46,019 bases of DNA from Lysobacterales bacterium (GCA_029859645.1 JAOUCS010000013.1:1-46019), one strand, 5' to 3'; counted from the first letter of the stretch, positions 37,091 to 45,340 are shown. Notes: generated from the sequence alone by a model not told the origin. Numbers and translations: made by a program.

Positions 37091-37120
37091 TGTAAGTGAT
37101 TGATATCCCGAATCAATTAG

Positions 37121-37154
37121 CGGCTCCAAGTCATCATGGCATGGGGCCGTTTTT
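37121..37154 (+). terminator. Intrinsic terminator of tRNA-Pro
   Basis: CGGCTCC (37121-37127) pairs with GGGGCCG (37143-37149), including one G-T pair, and TTTTT follows at 37150-37154. It lies 31 bases after the tRNA. Confidence 0.7.
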
Positions 37155-37160
37155 CATCAA

Positions 37161-37178
37161 GGGCGCAACAGGGGCGCA
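37161..37178 (+). repeat. Direct repeat GGGCGCA x2 behind the tRNA
   Basis: GGGCGCA occurs at 37161-37167 and 37172-37178, 11 bases apart, just after the tRNA terminator. Paired G-rich repeats of this kind are typical of arm-type sites bound by tyrosine integrases near tRNA attachment sites. No integrase gene is present. Confidence 0.35.
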
Positions 37179-37208
37179 TAGGATCGCGTAGAAAGTAATC
37201 ATGGACGC

Positions 37209-37235
37209 AAAAAAAGACCGGCCCGCAAGCCGGTC
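37209..37235 (-). terminator. Orphan minus-strand terminator-like hairpin
   Basis: GACCGGC (37216-37222) and GCCGGTC (37229-37235) form a 7-bp stem, with seven A on the left, that is a T-run on the minus strand. No minus-strand gene lies immediately to its right, so it may be a relic. Confidence 0.5.
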
Positions 37236-37371
37236 AAAACTCAAAAGAGATTAAGCCGCATTGCATCGCCCAGGCTTCGGCCTCCCTTGGTCGGGGCTTT
37301 TTGATGATTCCCTGAAGTGCATCTTTTTTCGGCGTATTCTGAAAGGAAGTCGGCTACTGGCAAGGTAAAAC

Positions 37372-37626
37372 ATGTTGCGAACGGTTGTGGTCATTTACTG
37401 GATGCCCGTTTTCTTGGCAGGATGCGCGCCTTTTGATTGGACTGCTAACCCTGCTCGTGTTTTGAAATCCGAGCCTGGTTACATTCAAATATATTGCGAC
37501 ACAGATTCTTGTCCGGATGCTGAACAATTAATTCAAGACCATTGCGGCGGCCCATACGGATCTACAAAAGAATTGGCAAGTTTGACCTTACCAAAACAAT
37601 ACGTAATCGAAGCGACTTGCAAATAA
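37372..37626 (+). CDS. Small lipoprotein of unknown function
   Basis: An 84-residue protein with a lipobox FLAGC near residue 18, so probably a lipid-anchored mature protein of about 67 residues. The mature part has four Cys, including CDTDSC and a penultimate Cys. No family recognised. It is followed by a good terminator. It lies in the accessory region behind tRNA-Pro and is less GC-rich than the core genes, suggesting acquisition. Confidence 0.65.
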   Translation: MLRTVVVIYWMPVFLAGCAPFDWTANPARVLKSEPGYIQIYCDTDSCPDAEQLIQDHCGGPYGSTKELASLTLPKQYVIEATCK

Positions 37627-37645
37627 TTAGGTATTTCCCTTGCCG

Positions 37646-37707
37646 CAGCCCCGGTCCCCCGCCGGGGTTTTTTATGAATGACCGCTATCCGACTGGAAGC
37701 GGAACTA
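37646..37707 (+). repeat. Terminator-bearing repeat copy A
   Basis: Its stem CCCCGG (37649-37654) / CCGGGG (37662-37667) and TTTTTT (37668-37673) form an intrinsic terminator for the 37372 gene. The next 34 bases (ATGAATGACCGC, then ATCCGACTGGAAGCGGAACTA) are shared, in inverted orientation, with the repeat at 39368-39424. Confidence 0.7.
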
Positions 37708-37760
37708 AACTTGTTAAAAGGCGTTTGGGCTGCTAACGACCCGAAGGGGACGTTCAGAAC

Positions 37761-38333
37761 TCAGGTCGCGAGTGGTAAAAGTGTTGTTACACTCATTACC
37801 AGTACTGCCAGTAGTGAGTAGACCGCAAAAATGCGATGAAATAACAGATTTTCGGAGCGTAAGGCCAACAAAGACAGCACGATTAATGGCCCTACAAACG
37901 CTGCATATGGCAAATGGCCGACTATCGAGACGTCTTTTTCCAGCTTGACGATATAATCGATTAAATCAACACAAAGAAACAGCAACAACACACCAAAAAA
38001 CCAAACCCGGTTTCGCATGAATTGCGCTCGATAGTTATGATCCGCTGGCATACCCTCAGGAAATAGAAGCGCCATCATGAAGAAAAGAAGCGTTGAATAG
38101 ACAAGCAGAAAAACGAACAGTGGAAACGTCCACTCCGGCTGTTCCGCGAGCACAAACGTAAACCACCAGAATGCAATGGTCCAGATCAGGATGACCATGG
38201 ACCACAACAGTTGTACCCAGGAAATGGTCACAGCATCCCGAACGTGGATGATACGTGCGACGTTAGTGAGAAAGGATGTCACGGATAACCCGACAACAAC
38301 GGATATAAGTACAGTCAAATACTCAAAAACCAT
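37761..38333 (-). CDS. Integral membrane protein of unknown function
   Basis: A 190-residue protein with five or six hydrophobic helices covering most of its length, e.g. VLISVVVGLSVTSFL at the N-terminus, then VQLLWSMVILIWTIAFWWFT, FPLFVFLLVYSTLLFF, a segment near 110-125 and two at the end. Soluble loops are short; RNRVW and EKDVS are among them. No transporter or enzyme motif is visible. It lies between two inverted terminator-like repeats together with the 38560 gene. Confidence 0.7.
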   Translation of the reverse strand: MVFEYLTVLISVVVGLSVTSFLTNVARIIHVRDAVTISWVQLLWSMVILIWTIAFWWFTFVLAEQPEWTFPLFVFLLVYSTLLFFMMALLFPEGMPADHNYRAQFMRNRVWFFGVLLLFLCVDLIDYIVKLEKDVSIVGHLPYAAFVGPLIVLSLLALRSENLLFHRIFAVYSLLAVLVMSVTTLLPLAT

Positions 38334-38559
38334 CCATACATTATGCGCTACATCGGGAGTAATTCCATCGATGTTGAATCTTTGAATGGCCGCTCCTCGC
38401 CGAACTGAGAACTAATCGCGGCTGAAAATGGGTGCCGAATAGGTTCCGCTGATCGCTTGATAGTGGTACCGATCTTCTGATGGCAACAATCTCTGAGATC
38501 GGCCAGTAGCGGTACGTTGTTTCGCACGAATTAGCTGTGGTTAGAAAAGAAAGGGCTCC
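38334..38559. other. Non-coding gap with short inverted motifs
   Basis: It contains AATAGGTTCCGCTGAT (38438-38453), whose reverse complement recurs at 43865-43880, and an inverted pair CCGATCT/AGATCGG at about 38468-38502. No gene is visible. Confidence 0.5.
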
Positions 38560-39264
38560 TCAGTAAATCCCCGGAATCAACCGATAGTGCACGCGCCGTG
38601 CATAGTCTCGATAGCCAGTCAACTCTTCCTGTAGCGTCTGGTCTTCCAGTACGGTTCTGATCACCGCGATGATCAACGCCACCGCCGCCGGGATAAGTGT
38701 CCACACCGAGCCGAAGGCCAGCACAATGCCCAGCAATGGCGGAATATTCCCGGCATAGCCCGGATGGCGCACAATCCGGTATGGGCCACTGTCACAGACC
38801 ACATGCCCTTCATCCGTCTGGATACGTACCGTGCTGAAGAAAAAACGGTTTTCTATAAATGCCCACGCAGCAAAAGCGTATCCGAGCGAGATCAAGATAA
38901 AGCCGAGCACGTTGAGCCAAAGCGGAAATACGGGTGACCAGCCATGGCGGTGATCCAGCCCTGCAACAATGACCAGTGGGAAACTTAAACTCAGCGCCAT
39001 CAGCGGAGCGAGTACTTTGTCCCAAGCTTTCGAACTTTGGATCTTTTCAATATCTTGTCGTTCGGCCAATAAACCGGGATGCCGCCGCTCCGCCCAAATA
39101 CGCCCTCCTATACCAGCGGTAACGATGAGCAGGGAATAGACCCATGCCTGCCACCAACCAAAATCCCCTCCGCATGCCAATAGAACCAGTGGTATGGAGA
39201 GATACACCAAAACTAAACTGATCCATTGGCGAGGGGACGCTGTTTGAATCGCATCGGCCGTCAT
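38560..39264 (-). CDS. Isoprenylcysteine carboxyl methyltransferase-family membrane protein
   Basis: A 234-residue membrane protein of the ICMT/phospholipid-methyltransferase type. Seen: several membrane helices, then the conserved SAM-binding GPYRIVRHPGYAGN and the C-terminal pattern ED-x2-L-x2-EL-x-GY-x2-YA followed by HYRLIPGIY. The substrate is unknown; bacterial relatives are seldom characterised. I chose the ATG at 39264 with AGGGGA seven bases before it, 20 residues inside the longest frame. Confidence 0.85.
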   Translation of the reverse strand: MTADAIQTASPRQWISLVLVYLSIPLVLLACGGDFGWWQAWVYSLLIVTAGIGGRIWAERRHPGLLAERQDIEKIQSSKAWDKVLAPLMALSLSFPLVIVAGLDHRHGWSPVFPLWLNVLGFILISLGYAFAAWAFIENRFFFSTVRIQTDEGHVVCDSGPYRIVRHPGYAGNIPPLLGIVLAFGSVWTLIPAAVALIIAVIRTVLEDQTLQEELTGYRDYARRVHYRLIPGIY

Positions 39265-39367
39265 GAACGATTCCCCTATGTCGCGTGTATTTGTCAGCCT
39301 ACGCCCTCGAGATTCAGGTCGCAATGACGCGAATCAGAGGTAGATACGGGTTGTCGGCAACACCTGG

Positions 39368-39424
39368 TAGTTCCGACTCGGGTGGCGGTCATTCATAAAA
39401 AACCCCGGCGCGGAACCGGGGCTG
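39368..39424 (-). repeat. Terminator-bearing repeat copy B (inverted relative to copy A)
   Basis: Read on the minus strand, 40 of the first 40 aligned bases match copy A except two in the loop, followed by a weaker stretch. The hairpin CCCCGG/CCGGGG with TTTTTT (39397-39421) acts as a minus-strand terminator behind the decayed gene ending at 39493. Confidence 0.7.
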
Positions 39425-39492
39425 AAATGTAAAGGGAGCCGTTTCTGATAGCCTGCCACGCTGGACAGGGTTGTTCGCAGAAATGCAATCTA

Positions 39493-39846
39493 TCAGCAAC
39501 TACAGTTAGTGCAGTTGCCAGTGTCGGGCTCTGGTAGCGCCTCAAGTTTTACGGTTGTGACGACATTGCCGAAGGTATTGCTCGCGTCCGGTATGCACTG
39601 AACAACGTATTGGCGTGCCCAGATGATTGATAACCCACTACAGGCCCTGTAGTTAATTCAACCAACCCTTCTTCAGATTGCGCCTCAAGCGAAATTAAAA
39701 GGGGTCGCTGTCTGACGCTGAAGTCCATGTACGCTGCGAAGGGCAAGGTCTTTTTGCTGTGCGGTACTGACTGCCTCGGGGATCCAGACCAGCCCAAGGT
39801 GGTAAAACAGGTTCAGTAATTCTCCAAATACCTGAACTTTGACATG
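39493..39846 (-). pseudogene. Decayed gene with frame changes, Cys-rich C-terminus
   Basis: On the minus strand three coding-like pieces follow one another in different frames: one with FGELLNLFYHLGLVWIPEAV and QQKDLALRSVHGLQRQTATP (about 39846-39690), one with SLEAQSEEGLVELTTGPVVG (about 39690-39625), and one with ARQYVVQCIPDASNTFGNVV running to a stop after TGNCTNCSC (about 39622-39493). This looks like a gene broken by two small indels. Start not identified and no family recognised. The alternative is chance open frames. Confidence 0.4.
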
Positions 39847-39867
39847 CTATAAGAGAGAAATGAAATA
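39839..39867 (+). promoter_or_regulatory. Possible promoter of the MscS gene
   Basis: A perfect TTGACA (39839-39844), then a poor -10 (TGAAAT/GAAATA at 39861-39867) at 16-17 bases, 31-37 bases before the ATG. The -35 is convincing and the -10 is not. Confidence 0.3.
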
Positions 39868-39897
39868 AGACATCACAGGACGAGCGAGTAACAGGTC

Positions 39898-40797
39898 ATG
39901 GAATCAATATCGAAATTTATAGCATTGGAATTATTCAGCGTGGGTGGAGTTTCGATCACCATTGGCCAGGTGGCCGCCGCGTCATTGACCATCGCGGTGG
40001 TACTGGTGCTGGCCGGTTGGCTGATTCGAAGGCTTTCCCAGCGCCTGCTGGAACGGGGCAGTGACGCCAACCAGGTGCAGTTGACCCAAAAGGTACTCTG
40101 GTTCGCTGTTATTGTGATCCTGTTCTTCACCGCCCTGAGCATGCTCAACGTCCCGCTCGGCGCGTTTGCCTTCATTACCGGCGCCATCGCCATCGGCATC
40201 GGCTTCGGCGCACAGAACATTATCAACAACTTTATCAGTGGCTGGATTCTGATGGGCGAACGGCCAATCCGGATCGGCGACCTGTTAGAGGTCAACGGCA
40301 CCCTGGGGCGGGTCGAGGCCATCAACACGCGCTCCACTCGGATCAAGCGGGTGGATGGTGTGCGTATCGTCATTCCCAACAGCCATCTTCTGGAAAACAT
40401 GGTCGTGAACTGGAATCTCGGCGACGAGGACATCCGGATTTTCGTCACTGTGGGCGTCGCCTACGGTTCACCCGTGCGCCGGGTCGCCGAACTGATCGAA
40501 CAGGCGGTGACCGAGCAGGAAGGCGTGCTGGAAGACCCGGAGCCGCGCATTCTGTTCCAGGACTTCGGTAACAGCGCCTTGATATTCGAAGCCTATTTCT
40601 GGACGCAGTTGAAGCCCGGCGGGGACTTGCGCCGATTGCGCAGTGAAATCCGGTTCCGCATCGACGAACTTTTCCGCGAAAACGGCATCACGATTGCGTT
40701 TCCGCAGCAAGACGTGCACCTGGACGGGATTTTGAAACTGGAGTCCGGTGACCAGGCAGTCGGTCAAGCCATCCCAAATACTCCGGAAGAAAGCTGA
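39898..40797 (+). CDS. MscS-family mechanosensitive ion channel
   Basis: A 299-residue small-conductance channel that opens on hypo-osmotic shock. Seen: three membrane helices at about 17-40, 60-80 and 85-110, the pore helix with IGIGFGAQNIINNFISG, then the beta domain with GDLLEVNGTLGRVEAINTRS and VIPNSHLLENMVVNW, and the cytoplasmic alpha/beta domain ending at FPQQDVHLDG. The length is close to the 286 residues of E. coli MscS. It is transcribed alone and convergent with the 40953 gene. Confidence 0.95.
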   Translation: MESISKFIALELFSVGGVSITIGQVAAASLTIAVVLVLAGWLIRRLSQRLLERGSDANQVQLTQKVLWFAVIVILFFTALSMLNVPLGAFAFITGAIAIGIGFGAQNIINNFISGWILMGERPIRIGDLLEVNGTLGRVEAINTRSTRIKRVDGVRIVIPNSHLLENMVVNWNLGDEDIRIFVTVGVAYGSPVRRVAELIEQAVTEQEGVLEDPEPRILFQDFGNSALIFEAYFWTQLKPGGDLRRLRSEIRFRIDELFRENGITIAFPQQDVHLDGILKLESGDQAVGQAIPNTPEES

Positions 40798-40850
40798 AGC
40801 GATGGGTTTATCAGGAAGTCATTGCTGAAGTGGTTGAGCACAATAAGAGA

Positions 40851-40892
40851 GGGAGATATCCATCAGATAAATCATCTGTGAAGATATCTCCC
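40851..40892. terminator. Long hairpin between convergent genes
   Basis: GGGAGATATC (40851-40860) and GATATCTCCC (40883-40892) are perfect inverted arms, with an inner pair CAGAT/ATCTG. No U-tract follows on either strand, so a bidirectional terminator is possible but not certain. Confidence 0.4.
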
Positions 40893-40952
40893 GCCCAATT
40901 CCTATTGTGTCGTGTATAGACTCATCTATCTCTATCTGCTAGTGGAGTAAGT

Positions 40953-41522
40953 TCATTGGGGTCTTGTCCAGTCAACGCTCACTGGAGAATGATGTTCGTG
41001 AACCATTTTCCATTCACCCTTTGTTTTAACAAATAATAAAGTAATTAGATTATTGATTGTAAACGTACGTTCTTCTTCTGGTCCATCTCCCTTAAATATC
41101 AAGTCAAAATCTGAGATAAAGGTTAAATTAGCAACATTCCCACAATATACAGCAATGTTCAAAGTTCCCTCTATATAGGCAAATTTTGTAACTCCACCTA
41201 TTTCTAAATCTTCACCAAATAACTGGCGTTCACCATGTTCATTACCCGCACTATCGAAAGACCATCCTCCATTGAATTCAACGAACTTGGGTCCATAAGC
41301 ATGAAAAGAGATAAGCTGGTCCATATATTTGGATTCTGCTCCTTGTCCGGCTCCGGCTACTATACTTCCTGCAATGGCCATAAAAGTTTCTCCGACCTCT
41401 GCTTGTGCTTGTGGATAAGTTGCGTTAATTGCACAACTGTCAAATTTCTTATCTGCGACCACGTTTGTAGTCGAGACAATTAACAGGAAAAACGAAACCA
41501 GCAATAATTTAACTGCTTTCAT
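40953..41522 (-). CDS. Secreted protein, possibly NTF2/SnoaL-like
   Basis: A 189-residue protein with a signal peptide (KAVKLLLVSFFLLIVSTTNV, then ADK) and a mature beta-rich domain. The final part, RTFTINNLITLLFVKTKGEW followed by KMVHEHHSPVS, resembles SnoaL/DUF4440-type NTF2 folds, where W-x-x-x-H-x-H-x-S is common. No enzyme residues are assignable. The gene is visibly AT-rich, unlike the core genes, which suggests acquisition. The ATG at 41522 has GAGGAG eight bases before it and is preferred over an upstream TTG. Confidence 0.7.
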   Translation of the reverse strand: MKAVKLLLVSFFLLIVSTTNVVADKKFDSCAINATYPQAQAEVGETFMAIAGSIVAGAGQGAESKYMDQLISFHAYGPKFVEFNGGWSFDSAGNEHGERQLFGEDLEIGGVTKFAYIEGTLNIAVYCGNVANLTFISDFDLIFKGDGPEEERTFTINNLITLLFVKTKGEWKMVHEHHSPVSVDWTRPQ

Positions 41523-41825
41523 AATCAAGTCTCCTCTCTATAGATTATCTATAGATTAAATTTACGATTAACCCCAACCTCTCTGGAAGCCATGCTTTTC
41601 GATAGATTCTCATTCGTGGCCGGCCCCACGGAAACCCTGTAAAAAGATCCGTGCTAAGGTACATGTTAGGCAGCCAGTACGAATACTGCGTGATCAAAAG
41701 GCAATAATTTGCTGACAATTTGCTGATAAAACCTCTGAAAACCCGTAATGAAGGTAAATTTTGTGTCATTGGCTGTGATCTTGATCGGATTGGCCTGAAG
41801 TAATACTGGGGGCAGACAGATTCGA

Positions 41826-43781
41826 ATGATTTACGAATTTTCTGACTTAACACTGGACCTGGACCGGCACCTGCTAACTCGGGGTGGGCAGCCGATCAAG
41901 CTGACGAAACTCAGTTTCAAGGTGCTTCAGGCATTGGTCCGGGCAGCACCAGCGTTGATCTCACACGATGACCTGATCGACGAGGTCTGGGGACCCAGAC
42001 GGGTGATTACGCCCGACAACCTTTCCCAGAGAATGAAGACGCTGAGGCAGAGCCTGGGTGATGATACCAATCAGCCCATCTACATCGAGGGCGTGCGGGG
42101 GGAAGGCTATCGCCTGGTTCCCGAAGTCAAAATTCAGTCGGCACAGACATCCAGCCGTTCATCCTGGCGAGGCCTGTCTTCACGTTTTCTTTTGAGCCTG
42201 GCTGTGTTGGCGTTGGCTCTGGGGTACATCGCTTTCGACAAGTTTGTGCTCGAACCTGTCGAAGATGCGCAACTTGCCGAATCGGCTCGTCAGGAAGGCC
42301 ACGCTGCCGCTCGAGCCGAATCACACGAGGACAAGTCCCTTGCTGTACTGCCCTTCGATAACCGCAGCAGCACCGAGGGAGACCAGTTTTTCACTGACGG
42401 TATGCATGACGAGTTGTTGGCCACCATCGCCAAGATCGGCTCGATGAAGGTCATTTCCCGCACCTCGGTTATGGAATACAGGGACACCACCAAGAAGATT
42501 CCGCAAATTGCACAGGAGTTGGATGTTGAACACATTCTCGAAGGTGGTATTCAACGTTCGGGTAACCAGGTACGGATCAACGTGCAGTTGATTGATGCGG
42601 CAACCGATGAACACGTGTGGGCAGAAATCTATGATCGCGAGTTGACGGCGGCAAACCTGTTTGCCGTACAAAGTGAAATTACAAAAAAGATCGCCGATGC
42701 CTTACAGACCGAGCTTTCCACAGATGAGCAACGACGCATTGACGCAAAACCAACCGACAACCTGCAGGCTTACGAGCTTTATTTGCGAGGTCGTTATTTG
42801 TGGCAGCGCCGTGGCGATGAGAATATCCGGAACGCCATTGCACTGTTCGAGCAGGCAACGGAGCTTGATCCGCAATTTGCCCGGGCCTGGTCGAGCCTGG
42901 CGGCGACACACTTCACTTTGCCGGTATATTCTGACTCACCGAGGAGGGAACATAATTCCCTGGCGGCGTCCGCTGCTCACAAGGCCCTGGCGCAGGATGA
43001 GTCTCTGGCGGAAGCCTATGCGGTTCTGGGCGGATTGGCTGACATGGATGGAAAATGGGCTGAGGCGGAAACGCTTTTCTTGCTTGCCATTGCCAATGAA
43101 CCAATGGATTCGACTGCACACCTATGGTATGGCGAACACCTGTTCAAGCTTGGTCGCCTTGATGATGCGCTTGAAGCAGGCCTGATCGCTTATCAACTGG
43201 ACCCATTGCACCCTGCTACCAATGCTTTTCTCGGCTGGATCTATCTTTATCTAAACGATACCAGCAACGCCTTGAAGTATGGCGCGGCCGCATGGGATTT
43301 AGGTCATGCCTCGGGGCTGTACTTTCAAGCGTGGATTAACCTGCATAGCGGGGAAATCGACAGAGCCATTGGCTTCGCCGGGCAGTGGGATGCACTAATG
43401 GCACAAAGATTCTCCAACCTTCAAAATCCCCCAAGTCTGCAGCTATTAATCGAGGCAAAAAATGATGCGGCGAAAAGACCACCGTTTCTCGAGATGCTCG
43501 CAGCGCAGGAAACGATCGATCTTATTCAGATTCTGCTCACGGGATATGTCGGTTTTGAACGGATCGATGAAGCCCATGAAGTGGCCGCTATGGCTCTTGA
43601 CCTGGATGGGTTCAATAGAAATAATTTTGAGTGGTATTTCTGGGATTCCGACATGGCGCCATTTCGTCAGGACCCGCAATTTGCAGCGCTTGTTACTGAG
43701 CTGGGAATGGTGGATTACTGGCGCGAATATGGCTGGCCGGATGTCTGTCAACCGACTGGCGACAGTGTGATTTGCAAATAG
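41826..43781 (+). CDS. CadC-type winged-helix regulator with TolB-like domain and TPRs
   Basis: A 651-residue one-component transmembrane regulator. Seen: an N-terminal OmpR/PhoB-type winged helix at about 1-100 (SQRMKTLRQSLGDD, then YIEGVRGEGYRLVPEV), a single membrane helix at about 118-140, a TolB/FlgO-like domain at about 173-300 (LAVLPFDNRSSTEGDQFFTD, HILEGGIQRSGNQVRINVQL), and several TPR units to the end. ToxR/CadC proteins bind DNA from the membrane; here the periplasmic part would sense an unknown signal. The gene stands alone between the AT-rich gene at 40953 and the 43933 gene. Confidence 0.92.
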   Translation: MIYEFSDLTLDLDRHLLTRGGQPIKLTKLSFKVLQALVRAAPALISHDDLIDEVWGPRRVITPDNLSQRMKTLRQSLGDDTNQPIYIEGVRGEGYRLVPEVKIQSAQTSSRSSWRGLSSRFLLSLAVLALALGYIAFDKFVLEPVEDAQLAESARQEGHAAARAESHEDKSLAVLPFDNRSSTEGDQFFTDGMHDELLATIAKIGSMKVISRTSVMEYRDTTKKIPQIAQELDVEHILEGGIQRSGNQVRINVQLIDAATDEHVWAEIYDRELTAANLFAVQSEITKKIADALQTELSTDEQRRIDAKPTDNLQAYELYLRGRYLWQRRGDENIRNAIALFEQATELDPQFARAWSSLAATHFTLPVYSDSPRREHNSLAASAAHKALAQDESLAEAYAVLGGLADMDGKWAEAETLFLLAIANEPMDSTAHLWYGEHLFKLGRLDDALEAGLIAYQLDPLHPATNAFLGWIYLYLNDTSNALKYGAAAWDLGHASGLYFQAWINLHSGEIDRAIGFAGQWDALMAQRFSNLQNPPSLQLLIEAKNDAAKRPPFLEMLAAQETIDLIQILLTGYVGFERIDEAHEVAAMALDLDGFNRNNFEWYFWDSDMAPFRQDPQFAALVTELGMVDYWREYGWPDVCQPTGDSVICK

Positions 43782-43932
43782 GTCAGTTTGCAGAGTTACT
43801 GACAAAGGGGCCGGATACGTTCAGTTAAACGGCAATTTGTGGTCGCTAACGGAAATAGCAGGCAATCAGCGGAACCTATTTTGCGCCTCGCGCCCCTTTC
43901 AATTGGGACGCAAGCAACTTATTGTTTACCCC

Positions 43933-44970
43933 ATGGTGAAATCGGTTTTCTTGATTTTTTTTGTCTGCCTGGCATTTTCTACCGCGGCGAGCGCGGCGGG
44001 TCCCTTGTTTGACGATGACAGCCTCATATCCATGCAACTGATCGGCGATTTCTCAAATCTCCTCAATGAGAAAGATAAAGAGAAGTCGTATCCCGCGAAA
44101 CTTATTTACTCGACGGAAACAGGTCCCGTTGAGGTTCCAGTACAGCTGCAGGTAAGAGGTAACGCCAGACTTGAACACTGCAGTGTGCCTGGACTCCGGG
44201 TTATTTTTCCAAAATCCGGCGTCGAAGGCCTGTTCAGCGACCAGCGCAAACTCAAGCTGGTTACCCAGTGTCGACAAAAATCAAGCCAGTATGAGCAATA
44301 CCTTTTACAGGAATATCTGATTTACAGAATGTATGCCCAGCTGACCGAGTACAGCTTCAAGTCTCGACTCGCTCGTGTCGATTTTCAGGACAGCAGAAAA
44401 AAATCACGGCAATGGAGCAATTTTGCATTTTTCATCGAGGACAAAAAACGCATGGCAACTCGCCTCGGCGCTACCGTGGTTGAAAAACCCAGGGTAAAGC
44501 GCAGCCAACTTGCACCCAAAGAAACCAACCTGGTGTCAGTTTTTCAATATATGATTGGCAACACCGACTATTCGATGCTCAAGGGTGAAGGCGAAGAAGC
44601 CTGTTGTCACAATCTGAGATTGCTTGATAAGGGCGAAGGTTACATCCCCGTCCCTTATGATTTTGATTTTGCCGGTTTGATCAATCCAGGTTATGCGGCA
44701 CCGGCAGCCAATCTCGGAATAAAGAAAGTAACCCAGCGATTGTATCGAGGATTCTGCGGAGGTAATAATCATCTGCCGGATAATCTCGCGCTGATACGTA
44801 CTAACAAAAGCATGTTGTACGCAATCATCGATGATGGAAAAGTAAATGATCGTACGGCGAAAAAGATGCATCGGTATCTGGACGGCTTTTATAAAACAAT
44901 CGACGATCCCAAACGGCTGGACAAAAATATCGCTCAGAAGTGCCGCCCAAAACCGCAGCCCAAAAAGTAA
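43933..44970 (+). CDS. Secreted protein, possibly CotH-like kinase fold
   Basis: A 345-residue exported protein. Signal peptide at 1-22 (VFLIFFVCLAFSTAASA). The mature part includes VPVQLQVRGNARLEHC, a middle section with FQYMIGNTDYSML, and PVPYDFDFAGLINPGYA. The N-T-D and D-F-D positions resemble the catalytic and metal-binding sites of CotH-type spore-coat kinases, so a divergent CotH-like protein is a possibility. I chose the ATG at 43933 because it begins the signal peptide; an upstream in-frame ATG at 43837 would place 32 residues before it. Six Cys or more suggest disulfides. Confidence 0.55.
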   Translation: MVKSVFLIFFVCLAFSTAASAAGPLFDDDSLISMQLIGDFSNLLNEKDKEKSYPAKLIYSTETGPVEVPVQLQVRGNARLEHCSVPGLRVIFPKSGVEGLFSDQRKLKLVTQCRQKSSQYEQYLLQEYLIYRMYAQLTEYSFKSRLARVDFQDSRKKSRQWSNFAFFIEDKKRMATRLGATVVEKPRVKRSQLAPKETNLVSVFQYMIGNTDYSMLKGEGEEACCHNLRLLDKGEGYIPVPYDFDFAGLINPGYAAPAANLGIKKVTQRLYRGFCGGNNHLPDNLALIRTNKSMLYAIIDDGKVNDRTAKKMHRYLDGFYKTIDDPKRLDKNIAQKCRPKPQPKK

Positions 44971-45237
44971 TAACTTCCGTCAACTGCCAATATTCAGACT
45001 CTGACCTCTTCTGATCCGTCAGAAACTTCGCCGGCAAAGAAGCTGAATGCAGTGGCCCGACAACTGAACGAACGACCCAGAAAAACTCTAAACTATGAAA
45101 CACCAGCTGAGCGATTTAACCAATGTGTTGCGTCGACCGGTTGAGTCCACCGCCGATAGCAGAACTTCCCTGGACATGAAGCTCGGGGAAATTTTGTTCG
45201 CAGCTTGGCCTGAAGAAGAACTCTCCCCCGTAGAAAA

Positions 45238-45262
45238 GGGCCGCCCAGAAAAAGAGCGGCCC
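45238..45262. terminator. GC-rich hairpin in the gap, possible terminator
   Basis: GGGCCGC (45238-45244) and GCGGCCC (45256-45262) form a 7-bp stem. On the minus strand it is followed at once by TTTTC; on the plus strand a T-run comes only at about 45276-45281. It may end the 43933 transcript. Confidence 0.5.
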
Positions 45263-45340
45263 CTGCCCCTTAATTCTTTTTTGCAGGTGGCGACTACCTC
45301 TTTAAATATAGGCGACGCTGACTGGTTGTCAACGTGGATC

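Noticed and set aside
37646-37760. Integron attC site behind the small lipoprotein gene
   Set aside because: No matched RYYYAAC and GTTRRRY pair with the required inner palindrome was found, and no integron integrase is present.
41545-41853. 102-codon frame on the minus strand upstream of the CadC gene
   Set aside because: It overlaps the start of the regulator gene, has no ribosome binding site and no recognisable features.
44825-45103. 92-codon minus-strand frame at the end of the CotH-like gene
   Set aside because: It overlaps the 43933 gene in antisense and looks like a shadow of coding sequence.
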